From: Mesodorylaimus sp. YZB2_4
Lineage: Eukaryota; Nematoda; Enoplea; Dorylaimida; Dorylaimidae
Reading direction: 5' to 3'
Assembly (NCBI GenBank): GCA_030248295.1
Contig: JASANH010000986.1
Location: 1 to 64,000, forward strand
DNA: 64,000 nt
The notes below the pieces were generated by a model. That model was not told where the DNA came from, ran no database searches, and saw only the letters and a program-made list of their open reading frames with translations. How positions within the stretch are numbered: position 1 is the first letter of the stretch; the number at the start of each line of letters is the position of its first letter. This document shows positions 22,241-33,703 of this stretch, piece by piece. The translations under genes and the position numbers were made by a program.

Positions 22241-25200
22241 TTATCTCGCACGCTTGCCTTTTTTGGCAGCTGGTTTTTTAGCCCCGGATCCTTTCGCGGG
22301 TTGCTCCTTGAGAGAAGCGTGACCCGTCTCCTTCAAATGGGCGAATAGTTTGGTTCTTGATGGGAACGCCTCTTGGCAGGTCTCGCAAACGGCTGGCTTC
22401 GGCTGTGGAGCATCCGCGGGATCACCTTCTGATGTCTTTTTTGATTTCGCTGCTGTTTGTCCACTCGGTTGTTCTCCCACCTTTGTATCAGATGATTTAT
22501 CTAGCTGCTCCAAACCTTTTTCGGCTTCTATTTCCACTTTACCACCATCTTCACTTTCTTCCGAATCGTCTTTCTGCGCTTCCCTTTGTTTCCGCTTCGA
22601 TTTTTTTCCTTTCTTTGACCCGGATTTCTTTTCTTCTGCATCCGCTTCTTCCACTTTGCTGTCCAATACCAGCGTCTTGAATTCCTCTTCAGTCATATGC
22701 AATTTCAACAATTTGACGCTTTCTTTGTGCTTCTTCGAATTCTCATGATTCTTGTAAGCCTTACTGGTTTTAAAAGCTTTCTCGCAAGCTGGACAATACA
22801 ATGAGCCTTCCAGATCTTCATCCAAACTTTCTCCTCGATCACTGTCCTCTGCGGCACCTATATAGAACATCATTACAAACTCCTAGAGGACTTTTTTAAA
22901 CCTTTTGCTGGTTGGGCCCCGTGCCGCCCCAGTTCCCCACGGGACTTCCAAGTTGTTTTGCCTATAGCCGGCCAGCAGTCATGATATGATAAGCAAGGCC
23001 GTGAGTGAGGTGACCTCACGGCAGCTGGCTCTGACAGCAGCTTGACTCTGGGTGTCTCCACTAGAGGAATCTACACGCGAAGGCATCATGTGCCAGCACC
23101 AGCATCCCAGGATGACACTGGGCGAGAACCTTCCCGACTGGTGTTCAGGAACCAGTTTCCTGATTCTCTACTCGTTCGGCGTCCGCCACTTGACAGTACC
23201 GGGTGAGTCGCTCAGACCCAGGTATGCATGGTCAGCGACTCTAGCATCGACCGATCTGACCCTAAGCCTGGATCCCAATCCCTATCAGATCCAGGATCTG
23301 GATCGGCCCGATCCCGATCCGGCTGATGCGCTTCAGAAAATACATGATTGGTGGGGATGACGTGTTTGGCACTGAGTCCTCACCAGGCCGGCCAGTTTCT
23401 TCGCTGTAAGTCTCTATCAGACCACTCCAAAGACACGGGAGAATTAACCAGCGCCTTTAATGCTGATTTGAGGGAAAAAACGGGACTTTCTGTTCACTGT
23501 ATGCCACACTATCATTCTCAAGCAGATAGAGTGCAAAAAATTTTAGTTGCCGATCGGGGGAGGGACTGATCCACACCCTGGATCGGCGGATCGGCCGATG
23601 CTGGCCAGCGACGGACTTACTAGATCGCCGTCGAAGACCAGTTCCCACTCTGATAGCATTCCTACTAAGCTGCCGTTCTCACCAGAATAGAGCTGCGGCC
23701 TCCCAGTCAGGGTTGCTGGCCCAAGCAAATGCGGGACCAACGCCTACTAACTGAGCCACCGCGGCTCTTACTCCTAGAGTACTTGCTTGAGTACCGAGTA
23801 AATCATAAATGAATACAATCTCTCTGATAAAAGAAGCCCGTCGATAAAAAAAGTCTTACTCGAGCTCGTGTCTTCACCAAATTCACGGGCTAGTTGAGTT
23901 TCGATGTCTTTCAAAGAGTCTTCGCGAGCTTTGCTGTCGTGCCAATCGGCTTCCTTGTATTCACCCAGTTCCCTCAAGATAAATCATTAAATGTCTGGCT
24001 TCTTCAATCAGCATAATTCCAACCTTACTTTAAGCGATTCTGCAGCTGTAATCTTCGATTCTCTTCTACTTTCTTCAGTTGCGCCAGCCGTTGTTCATCT
24101 AAAAGACGACGGTGAGCTTGAACACGCCGATCACGTTTTCTGACGAAAGCGACCAATTCCTTAAAAAGACAGGATGGCTGAGGCAGAGATGATATGGCAA
24201 GTGAACTGGCAGCTTACTCGGACTTCCTCATTTCGCTCTTTTCGAGCTGCTTCTCGAACTTTCTTGTTTTCCTTCTCCATAGCTCTTAGTACTTGTCGAT
24301 TAGGAGCTTGCCTGATGTCAAACTTGTCCAACCATGCATACGATTTCGACGTGCAGTAGCTTTGCCAGTGCGCATAAAATGGACCGACTACCTGGAATCA
24401 AGAAATAGCAATTACCAAAGCGAGAGGAGAAATGGAATTAACTTTACTTCGTCGTAGTCGCTCTTAGACTCGCCAAACGTTGGTATTTGTTTGATTTCTT
24501 TCTCCTGGTCTTCCATAAACGGGACATCTTCATTGACTATGGTTTCAAAAACCCGGCGATATACCGCATAGAATCCCTAAAACCATTTGCTTTTGTTCAC
24601 GCAGCCACAATGGCTAACCGTACAAAACAATTTGTACTCGCGCATGCCAGTGGCAAAAGTCTAGTCAGTAAAAGCTTGCCTTATCATCGTCGCAAAAACC
24701 ACTGTAGCAACTACCGGAGAAATAAGCGAATAAATTGAGGCTATTGTCTTCGTAGTGTTCGTCAAGTCCTAAAAAAATGGTAGCAGTTAGACATGACATC
24801 TCCTGCAGTACACGGCTGGCTGAAAAACGTAGACATTCACCTCCTTTTAAAATAGCGTCTCGATGTCGATCGTACCAAGCTCTCTCTTGAGGATCGATCA
24901 AAACATCATATGCTTGCTGAATAAGGTTGAACTGCTTCGTACATTCTTCGATATTGTCCAAGTTCTTATCTAAAAAAAGAGAATGTGAACAGAGCATCAA
25001 ATTTCTGCGGCAAAGATCAGAACAGAGGCCAGAGGAATAATAGGGTGTGGTATGATATGACTAAATCTATTGCTGGAGGGAGTGAGTATTGATTTCACAC
25101 TAGGTCACACAAGCTTCCGCCCCAGTCCTGAAACATCACTCTGACGGGCCACACTGCCAGCTGCCGGTTATTATTAGCTTCTCGTGTGTTGAGAGGGTTT

Positions 25201-25809
25201 TTGCACTGGGTCGAATCGAACTTGGTTTAACTGCAACCGCTTGGAACGCCGAAAGAACTTGTAGATAAGCGAAGTTGCAAATGAAGCCAACAAAACGCGG
25301 GGAGGATCAAAACTTGTTGCACATATTTATTTTCTTCCAAGTCCCGTTAGGACCTGGAAAATTTTTCTTCGCCCCGTAAAGTGCATAAGCGCCCGAGATT
25401 GCAGTACAGTAAGCCGAAATGGTGAACCGTTAGACTATATCAGGATTAGTTCGAGATCAGACAGTCACAGATGGACTAGTCCTATGTACCAAGGTTTGAG
25501 ATGCTTGTGATGGCCCAACATTTAACCCCGGCCATATTTCGGGTCATTCACACTGGCCGATCAGGTAGGGTCATGATCGGATTGCACAACGCATTGAAAA
25601 CGTGGGGTCTACGTTCAGCACTGTACCCTGTACTTGTATGAGTAGGTATACAGGCCAGGAACAGTCCAACTACAGTCGAGCCCGAGACTTAAGCCTGATA
25701 CGTTCTGCTTACCTGGATGCCATTTCAAAGCCAAGGTTCGGTACGCCTTCTTTATTTCATCGTCACCAGCTTTCATCGAAATGCCCAAAATTTCGTAATG
25801 GCATTTCAT
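22241..25809 (-). CDS. DNAJC21: DNAJC21 (JJJ1-type) ribosome-biogenesis J-domain protein
   Basis: Eight exons: 25,809-25,713, 24,969-24,841, 24,768-24,680, 24,576-24,448, 24,391-24,218, 24,159-24,029, 23,972-23,860 and 22,857-22,241, all phases consistent, 492 residues against 531 in human. The J domain opens [11 protein letters not shown] and its HPD is completed across intron 1 (CAT CCA G|AT), followed by [20 protein letters not shown]. The DNAJC21-specific [30 protein letters not shown] and [18 protein letters not shown] follow, then a charged coiled region. Two U1-type C2H2 fingers come last, [20 protein letters not shown] and [19 protein letters not shown], with a Lys-rich tail. In yeast and human this protein recruits Hsp70 to cytosolic pre-60S particles to recycle export factors. 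Intron 3 uses a GC donor. Intron 7 (about 1 kb) is filled by a SINE-2 interrupted by a MITE. Confidence 0.96.
22905..23768 (-). repeat. SINE-2 (composite, tRNA-like head), full length, split by a MITE
   Basis: Minus-strand head at 23,768 reads GCCGCGGTGGCTCAGTTAGT and GGGCCAGCAACCCTGACTGG, then CTTCGACGGCGATCTAGTAA. After the MITE at 23,236-23,608 it resumes with ACCTGGGTCTGAGCGACTC, GAATCAGGAAACTGGTTCC, GTCATCCTGGGATGCTGGTG and CTCACGGCCTTGCTTATCAT, ending GCCCAACCAGCAAAAGG. Without the insert it is about 490 bp. The copy lies wholly inside DNAJC21 intron 7, in the gene's orientation. Confidence 0.8.
23236..23608. mobile_element. MITE with GATC-rich terminal inverted repeats, inserted in SINE-2
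   Basis: Termini AGCATCGACCGATC and GGATCGGCCGATGCT are inverse. Flanks TCAGCGAC on the left and CCAGCGAC on the right both match one site of the SINE-2 consensus (CCAGCGACGGACTTAC), so about 8 bp were duplicated, as in hAT-like insertions. The first 100 bases are rich in GGATC/GATCC. It is non-coding. A shorter relative sits at 33,539-33,650. Confidence 0.72.
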
Positions 25810-26337
25810 TTTTACTAAAACGAAAAAAAACTAGGTTCACAATCAAAATTTACAGGGTCATAAAGGGTAGTTTGTAATAAGTAGAGCTTACACGACTTTT
25901 CGTTGACTTTCTGAAGAAATCTCGATCAGTTTGCCCAAATAGGTTCCGCTAACTTTTTGCCGCTTTTTAGCAGACAATCTGTGTAACAATGTCGACGTGT
26001 TATAAGTGCTCGCAAAGAGAAAATCTCCATAAATTTTATAAATTTGGGTTCATTACGTGCTCGATGCAAATTAGCTATACAAATTTTTAATTTAAATCTT
26101 GACATCTTGACAAACTGGTAAGTTAACTTTTAAATCTTTTAGTCATCATCTTAGCGCTTGTGGGCAGACAGCGGTTGTGCTATTCCACGTGTGGTGGTCA
26201 GTCGGGCCTTCAATGCTTGTTTGTTCACGACCGAAACGGGCCCCTTGTACCACCCTCGCCCCGTTTTGTGTCGATATTACAAACAATTTGTTGATATTGT
26301 ACGTTAGGCTTATCGTGTCAATTTCGATCGCAACGAA
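25810..26337. promoter_or_regulatory. Divergent intergenic region between DNAJC21 and the MATH-BTB gene
   Basis: Only 528 bp separate the two start codons, which face away from each other. The region must hold both promoters. I see no decisive core element. Confidence 0.5.
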
Positions 26338-28673
26338 ATGGCTGACATTTTGGGGCCGTCGTTGATCCGACCGTCTGACAGTTGGTCGTGCACGGAGGTC
26401 CGGTCATTGAAGCACACGCATTCGTGGAGCGTCAAAGGGTTCTCTCAGTGCGACTGTCGTTATTTGGAAACATCAATTAAGGTTCGTATAATGCATGCTC
26501 TTTGTCGCAAGCTCCCAATGATATTAGTCCTACCTATCAGGCCGGCTGCATCGATTTGCATGTTGCCGTTGGTAGGCCTTACTAACCGTGTACTGTGGGT
26601 AGGCCTAGCAGCAAGTTGATTTTTATGCTCTTTTTTAGCCAATCGCTAGCGACCCATCAAAAGTCTTCCGAATCCGGTTACATCCGCAAGGAAACAAAGA
26701 ATCGAACAAAGATTTCACATTTTTTCAAGTGTTCTGCTCTGATGGCCAAATGCGCTACCGAGCCAAGTTCACTGTCCATAACAATCGAAATGAAGAGATC
26801 GCCACGACCGTGTACACGGGTCAACAACAGCTTCACGGTTATTTCGAGTATATTCGACGGGATGCGCTCTTGAATTATTTACAACCATCTGGTAAGTCAA
26901 TCATGAACTTGAGCTTTAGTTTGAATCCAATTCAGGAGACAATAGACCTTGCAGACAATGAAATCCCTCTCAGAAACTACATTTTTGACACCTTGTGCAA
27001 GAATGTGTCATCTCGTGTCCTGTGCTCCGTTGGTTTTCTGACAGCAGTGCCAAAGCCCATCTCAACTTTGTCTGGCTCCGACTAGACCAGAAATGTCACA
27101 TTCTTGCGCAGGGTGTGTAAAATATATTTTCAGGGAAAGTGTCTTTGCGAAACTTCTTTGCTTACAGGGTCCTGCATGAGGTTATATCTCTTGTCAGCAA
27201 TGTGCAAGCAAATGTTTGGGAATTCCTTGGACTACTTCTGATTCATTTGTAGAACAGGACGGGCGCCCAGGTTTTTTTTGCGCCAAGCTGTCTTATTCGT
27301 GGTTCTATGCGATGAAGAGCGTGTGTTCCACTTGTAGTTTTCATTTTAGATGAGCTGCAACTATTGCTGGAATTGGTGATTACGTTTGACACAGTCACGA
27401 AATCATGTTATACTCGTCCCGCTCAGGTGGAACCGAAGCATCAGGAAGTAGGCTTGATCTGTTTATAAACCTATGACCAGGGCACCAGTGGCCGCCGTTT
27501 CAGGTGGCGAAAGATTTGGAAAACATCTTTCGTGAGGGAAAACTTGCGGATTTTCTTATCATTGCTGGAGGTCGAGAGATCAATTGTCATAAAGCAATAT
27601 TAGCGGCACGATCGCCTTTCTTTGCTGCGATGTTTCAAGAACACACCGAAGAAGCTCAACAAAACCGGGTGAAATTTGAAGATCTGGACTCGGACGTAAG
27701 CAGGTGGCCGGCATAAAGCATGATCCTTGTGTTCGGCCAAGGCCTCGACCTCGGCCGAGGTTGGCCATCCTCGACCTCGAGGAAAAACGGCCGAGGTTCG
27801 AGGTTCACAAGCAAGATGCAATCAATAAGCTGTTTCCCAGTTTCAAGACCGGACGTACAAGTGTGCCTGTGCCTCGCACGGAAAAATTTGCGCAATTTAG
27901 CTGCTAGCTTAATTAAATCACTGTGTAGGACTGCTTCGTCCAGATTCCTTGCCGTTTTAGTCAGAAAACAATGGAAAATACACAAACTTGCAGGAAGCAT
28001 TACAAATTTAAGTTAAGGACTGTTGGCAAAAACCTCTAGCCTTGAGCCTCGACCTCGATCCAACCTCGACTGCCAACCCCGACCTCGACCTCGAAAAAAG
28101 TCATCCTCGGCCGAGCACTACATGATCCCACTCATATGCTCTGGCTCGTTTTAGGTAATCGAGGAGATGCTGCATTATATTTATGCTGGTGTATCTCCTA
28201 ACCTCAAAGAAATGGCCCCAGATCTGTTGGCAGTAGCTGATCGATTTCAGTTGACCGGCTTAAAGGAAATGGCTGATCAGGTACGAACCGATTGTGTTGT
28301 CCTCTGTAATGCTAACTATATTTGAATTTTAAGGTCCTTCGCGTTAGTCTCAACAATGAAAACGCTTGTAGAGTTTTAGTATTAGCTGATATGCATGGAG
28401 CTAAAGAACTAAAGCTAGAAGCAGTTCGTTACGTCGCTCAAAACAAAGCCCAAGTCATTCAAGTAAGAAATATAAGCCATGGTAGCTGGCACATTTTTGG
28501 AGGTCGTATTTTAGACTGAAGGTTGGCAACAAATGATTGTGAGCAATCCAGCATTAATTACCGAAGTCGTAGCTGCTATCGAAGCCGACCAACTCGCCAC
28601 ACCATCGGCATCATCGTCGTATTCGATCAGCAACAGTCTTTCTGAACCAGCGTCCAAACGAATTCGACTTTGA
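26338..28673 (+). CDS. SPOP: MATH-BTB (SPOP-like) cullin-3 adaptor
   Basis: Seven exons: 26,338-26,481, 26,639-26,891, 27,350-27,426, 27,504-27,695, 28,155-28,280, 28,334-28,462 and 28,515-28,673, all in phase, 359 residues against 374 in human SPOP. The MATH domain (about 18-157) starts SWSCTEVRSLKHTHSWSV and closes DELQLLLELVITFD in the short third exon. The BTB domain (about 159-265) contains GKLADFLIIAGGREINCHKA, LAARSPFFAAMF and EEMLHYIYAG. A BACK-like region (NENACRVLVLADMHGAKELK, TEGWQQMIVSNP) follows. The C-terminus SKRIRL resembles the nuclear signal of SPOP (RKRLK). Such proteins bring substrates bound by MATH to CUL3 ubiquitin ligase. The nematode relative MEL-26 is an equally possible orthologue. 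Intron 4 carries a MITE. Confidence 0.93.
27728..28122. mobile_element. MITE with CCTCGA-rich ends in intron 4 of the MATH-BTB gene
   Basis: Left end GTGTTCGGCCAAGGCCTCG and right end CCTCGGCCGAGCACTA are inverse. Both subterminal zones hold repeats of CCTCGACCTCG. It is about 394 bp, non-coding, with an A/T-rich middle. Confidence 0.65.
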
Positions 28674-29106
28674 CAACTAGAATTATGAAGTAGAGCTGGG
28701 CGTATTTATATTTATTACAAGTTTGGTGTACTTACTCTAGATTTTCTGATATTTTGTATCTCTGCCTCGGGAAGGACCGTTTCGAGGACTGGTTGGTCAC
28801 TCGGCATGTGCAGCCATAAGCAGATAAATGGTGTCGCGCTGATGGTCTGACTTTGCCTTACAGCAAGTTTTATTTGTGATAAGGTTGATGTAACTTTTCC
28901 TTGCTCGCATGAGATATGCAATGATGTGTGGACTATCGGGCTCCTGAGCTAAAACTTCGCGCAGTAAAATGTAAAATATTGGGTTTGGTGCTTTGGATGT
29001 TCAACTCCGGCGCGAAGCATCGGAGTCAACTATTTTATAGTGTTGTGGATGTGAGGATCATTTTATACGAGATGAAGTTGCAGGTACTCTATTGTGGCAG
29101 TGAACG
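28674..29106. other. Intergenic region between MATH-BTB gene and EBP2
   Basis: About 430 bp, same-strand neighbours. It holds the 3' UTR of the first gene and the promoter of EBP2. Nothing else was recognised. Confidence 0.5.
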
Positions 29107-31002
29107 ATGGCGGAAGATGAATCGACGAGCAGTTTCCAGGAGAGTGAGGACGACTCGGATAAGGAGGTGAGAGTTTGCAGCTGGTCAGGCAGTTTATGGC
29201 ATTGGCTTATTTTCTAGTTGCAAGAGGCGTTTGCAAAAGGGTTATTGAAGCCGGGTTTGAATGCGATGCGGGAAGTTACGAAACGGCAATTCATTAACAA
29301 TGTGGTAAGAAAATTTAGATTTTTATCAGATGGCTAGGTTATCTTATCCGTCCTCTGCTGGCAAAGCGATCAAAGATTTGCTTAGCAGAATTGCCTGGAC
29401 GCGATGAAGTTCTCTGCGCCTTGCTGTGACAGGAAAGCAGTTCCACTATGGCTCTGACAAGCTTGACAACTTGGTGGGTAGCTCACGATCAGTTTTCGTC
29501 CCCTCAAGATCAATAAAGGGGCTGGACTTAAGGACCTGCTGGGAATACGACATTGTGGAGTTGCAACTAATATTCGCTCTCGCTAGGCACGCATCCCAGA
29601 CGGATCCACTAATAAGCCACCCCCAGCCGACCAGATAAGACCCACTGACCCACCCCCCCCCCCCCCCCCCCCACATCCAGAATCAATTTCCTTGAGCCAG
29701 CCAATGGAAAGGGCCAAAAGTTAGTCCTTTCTCAGGATCTATCCAAAATGACAAAAAATCTTAAGTAGTACCAGCACTGCCCGTGTAAGTCATAACTACA
29801 GTAATGTCCACGGTCTTTTCAGAATGGTCTTAAAGCAAAATTAGATGACTTTCACAAGAACCTCGATTGGTTTGAGCGGCTGGATGTCGCGACGGATCGC
29901 GATTTCGAGAAGAAAGATACACCGGGAGACAAACGAGAAGATGATTTCAAGCGGGAGTGCAGTTTGTAAGTGATGCCTTTTTAGTTAGAGGGTGCTTATT
30001 TTTAGACTGGTTGTGATTCATTTCAGTTACAAGCAAGCTCAGTCAGCCGCCATGGAAGCCATATCGAAATTACACAAGCAAGGAATTGTTACTCAGAGAC
30101 CAAGCGACTATTATGCGGAGATGGCCAAATCTGATGAGCACATGAAAAAGGTATGTGATGAGAACTTCTATACCGTACCACAGGAACTGGGTTGGCTTTT
30201 CGAAATGTTATTCTGCAGACATTCAAAGTGCTCTTAATAATTGAGAGGACGTCAGATGCGCTACCTTCTGGTTGACCTCTACCTGGTTTTCTGTGGTGCG
30301 GCCTGCGCTCTGACGCTGCCTGTTTCTTTATCAGGTCAGGGAGAAGCTCGTTAGTGTCCAAATGGCCAAGGAGAGATCCGAGCGTGCTCGAAAACTGCGT
30401 GAAGAAAGAAAGTTTGCTGTGCAGATCCAAAAGGATGTCTTGAAGGAAAGACAAGCGGAGAAGAAAATCTTGTTGGAAGCAGTGAAAAAACACAAGAAAG
30501 GTGAGTAAGTCGAGAGACATGAAAAACCATATCTTGACGTGGTTTCATTTTAGGATTTAAAGATCAGCTAAATGAAGTGCTCGAGAATAACCCATCGAAG
30601 GGTGGTGCGAAAAGGTGAGCGGTATAAGCATATCTTCCGAGATGCTGCAGTCTCCATCTGTGTCAATATAAGCAGCTTATGTTATTTCTCCCGTTTAAGT
30701 CCATGGAAACGCTAAAGCTCGGTTTTTGCTCCATCCTAACATAAAGGCATCAAGAAGCGAACATATGGCGTTTCTTTAGGAATGCGCAAAAACGAGCCTT
30801 CAAGAACTCAAAGTACGGTTATGGCGGTCGTAAGAAACGGTCCAAGTCGAACACGGCTGAAAGTTCAGCTAATGCGTTTGGATTCGGGAAATCAAAGGCT
30901 GCGCCGAAAGGTGGTGGACGAAAAAAGGGAGGAAAGGTCAAGCAGAAGCGACCTGGAAAGAGCAAACGAATGAAAACTAAGCGTGCAAAAGGAAGGAGTT
31001 AA
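29107..31002 (+). CDS. EBNA1BP2: EBP2 rRNA-processing protein
   Basis: Seven exons: 29,107-29,166, 29,218-29,304, 29,823-29,965, 30,027-30,150, 30,335-30,500, 30,554-30,614 and 30,780-31,002, all phases closed, 287 residues. After an acidic start (DESTSSFQESEDDSDKE) comes the Ebp2 core: GLLKPGLNAMREV, LDDFHKNLDWFERLDV, DDFKRECSFYKQAQSAAMEA, SDYYAEMAKSDEHMKKVREK, then a Lys/Glu coiled region. The end carries FKNSKYGYGGRKKRSK, a family hallmark, and a basic tail KKGGKVKQKRPGKSKRM. EBP2 is a nucleolar assembly factor needed for 27S pre-rRNA processing in 60S synthesis. DNAJC21, another 60S factor, lies 3 kb upstream, probably by chance. Intron 2 holds a C20 run. Confidence 0.96.
29653..29672. 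repeat. C20 homopolymer in EBP2 intron 2
   Basis: Twenty consecutive C on the plus strand, a slippage-prone tract. Confidence 0.95.
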
Positions 31003-31162
31003 AATGCTATGTGGTACTTGTGGAGTAAAAATGTTTTTCATACTGTCTTTATTGGATGAGAAATATTGCGATCAAGACGCTATTCTTAGCTGTGTGATGG
31101 ATCGTGGAGTGTGTCTTGGTAATTTGGATATTTTTGTTTTAGTGTGACCTCGATTCGACAAA

Positions 31163-32849
31163 ATGGATTTCGTTTTTTTGCAAATATTTACGGCGGTGGG
31201 TATATTTTTGGCTCTAATCAGTTGTTCCTACTTGCCTTATTGCATCATTCAATATCGTGCACGCAAGCATTCGAGAACGTCTCGACGCAAATCGATAGGT
31301 AATAGCGGCGTTCCAGTGCTATCATTGTGTAATTGCTTCGCGGCTGGAGTCTTTTTGGCGACGTGCTTCCTCGGTATGGTACCTCACGTGCGAGAACATG
31401 TGGCCGAATGGAATGCCGCGCAACGACGTCAGTCACTGGCCGTCATTGAAAATCAGTCAGTGTCACCAACGGCGACGACTTCGGGGCACAGTTCGCATTC
31501 GTCCAATGGGCCACCGTGGACGGAGATTCTATTAATGGGTGGATTCTTGATGATTTTACTTTTGGAAGAGCTGATCAGTGCGTGTCAACGTTATTGCCGA
31601 TGTTGTCGACGTCGTCAAAATCAACATCGCCATAACGTTGCGGCGAGAGCACGGCCAGTCATGGTGGCCGAAAATGAACCTTTAATGTCGGATGAAGAAG
31701 TCGGTTCTAATCACCGAAGCGACAGCAAGCCTGGTCCTGACAGTCCGATCGATTTGGTGCGACTGAGCGATATGGACGGTCATTTGCATGGACGCGAGTA
31801 AGTAGGGGTAGCTGCTATAATGGCGGGGAAGTCGGGCCGCGACTGCCAGGGTTCGTTCAAGGGGAGTTTTCAGTCTGATTGGCCGTAGTGGATCAGACAA
31901 ATCAAAGAGAGATGGGCAGGCACATTGTAGGTACCTACTGAGCAGTCTGACAGTCACCGATCACAATGTATGTTGTGTGAGCACGGGGAAGTACTGTAAT
32001 TTCAAGCCTCAGGTAAAAGCCCTAGCTATCAGCTGATGGCATCGTAGCTTGAACTCGCCATCAAGCGGATACTGTTATCCCAAAATTAATGCGTGTGGTG
32101 GCACAGCTTCGAATGCGGGTGCAAGATAGTGCCTCTCACTTGGGATAGGTGAAACCTCAGCAGGACTTTGGATTATCGCACCCACATGAGTAGGCCCTGT
32201 TAACGGACCTGAAGATGTTTTGTTTTAGGTCAGTCTCGTCTAGCAATGGCGGTCACCACCATCATCATCATATCGATGCAGGAGCACTATTGTCGGAAGG
32301 CGCTCGTTCTCTGACTTGGCGATCGCTGGCACTGTTATTCGGGCTTGGTATCCATGGTATTTTCGAAGGAGTTGCATTGGGTCTTCAAGATCAACGCGAT
32401 ACTCTGTTCAGCCTACTGCTAGGGGTCATGTCGCACGAAGCTTTATGCGCAATCGCGTTTGGTATCAACTTGGCAGGCCATCGTGTCGGTGCTGGCGTGG
32501 CATTCCTTACGGTCGTGCTGTTCAGTTTGAGCATTCCGTTCGGTATGATGGCTGGATTCGTTGTGAGCCGTCAAAAAGCCAGTACTGGCACTGGTGAGAT
32601 GGTGCGGATTACATTGGAAGGCTTAGCCGCGGGTAAGTCATTTTTGTGGGGAATATGTGTTCAGTTTTTATAACTGCTGGTTTAGGTACTTTTGTGTACG
32701 TCTCCTTCATGGACATGCTAGCGCACGAGTTGGCTCATGGTCATGATGAACATGGAAAAGAAGGAACAAGTGCTCGTTGGAGATTGGCGAAAGTATTGTG
32801 CGTTTGCGCTGGGTTTCTCCTTTTCTTATGTTTGACCCTAATTGCTTGA
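31163..32849 (+). CDS. ZIP-family zinc transporter (SLC39A1/2/3-like)
   Basis: Three exons: 31,163-31,797, 32,229-32,632 and 32,686-32,849, in phase, 400 residues. Start MDFVFLQIFTAVGIFLAL gives TM1. TM2 contains LSLCNCFAAGVFLATCFLG followed by MVPHV. TM3 is ILLMGGFLMILLLEEL. The long cytosolic loop is Cys/Arg-rich and ends in six consecutive His just before TM4. TM4 has the metal-site motif HGIFEGVALGLQ and TM5 has MSHEALCAIAFGINLAG. TM6-8 follow, with GTFVYVSFMDMLAHEL. This is the ZIP II subfamily pattern; these proteins move zinc into the cytosol across the plasma membrane. Loop histidines are common in the family and may sense zinc. The start lies 160 bp after the EBP2 stop. Confidence 0.94.
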
Positions 32850-33480
32850 TTCTGCGATTGCAATCAAGGTGCGTCCCTGTAGGTCCCCAGCTTTACCTCA
32901 TCTATGTATGAGGACGACAAAGCATGAACCGCTGTTTATGTAGCCCCTGATATTTGGTGGATATTGGATTGGTGTTGTGGTATTTATTTGATAAATCTAA
33001 GATTTTCAATTCTTGAGATCTTGTTTGTGAATTGTTATTGAGCGTATGGTTTCTAGTCCTTCTTCTCTACGGTGTGAACACGTGCTTCCATGGTCTTTGT
33101 GCAATTTTTGTGTATGTGAGTAAAATGGTGAACTCTATTATGGAATTGGTGGGTGTGCAATTGTGTGCTCACATACTTGTGTTTGGGGGGAATGAGCCTG
33201 TGATGAAGGTTTCTCACTCCAGGCCAGGCGTCAGTTGGAATGGCGATTGTATTTGAGCATCCATTAGGCTGGGTGTTGGATGAAGAGCGGTGGTATGATG
33301 CTTGCTATGGACAGGTTGGGTAAGTTGAGCCGTTTCTCAGGTTCTGCGCCCGCATGCATGAACAATGGTAGGTGCGTGTAGACCGATATTTGATGACCGC
33401 TCAGGGCCCATAAGGAAAAACAAAAAAAGCTGTGGAAGTACGTGGGAGATGTGGAAAGTGTTTAAGCAAGTCCTTATGGT

Positions 33481-33703
33481 ACCGTGGCCTGACCCACTAG
33501 GTCACGAGCCACGTAAAAATGGTGTGGCTCACCCCAGCATCGACCGATCCGATCCGACCCTTGGCCTAGATCCATCTGTCTGATCGGATCAGGAACCGAT
33601 CCACCCCCCCCCCCTCGGATGGGCTGGATCGGTGGATCAGTCGATGCTGGGGTGAGCCACACCATTTTTACGTGGCTCGTGACCTAGTGGGTCAGGCCAC
33701 GGT
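33481..33703. mobile_element. Hairpin element: ~75-bp inverted arms around a GATC-rich MITE core
   Basis: ACCGTGGCCTGACCCACTAG at 33,481 returns inverted at 33,703, and the match continues through CACGTAAAAATGGTGTGGC and CACCCCAGCATCGAC. The core 33,539-33,650 shares AGCATCGACCGATCC ends with the MITE at 23,236. An 11-base C run follows near 33,604. The right arm reads GCTCGTGACCTAGTGGGTCA, like the tRNA-Glu head of SINE-1, and the SINE-1 body follows directly. The arms may therefore be two inverted SINE-1 heads. Confidence 0.78.

Noticed and set aside
22350-22748. 132-codon plus-strand open frame
   Set aside because: It is the antisense shadow of the Lys/Glu-rich last exon of DNAJC21.
25713-25715. 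A degenerate HPG in place of HPD in the J domain
   Set aside because: The apparent Gly comes from reading into intron 1. The correct splice restores GAT (Asp) and the HPD motif.
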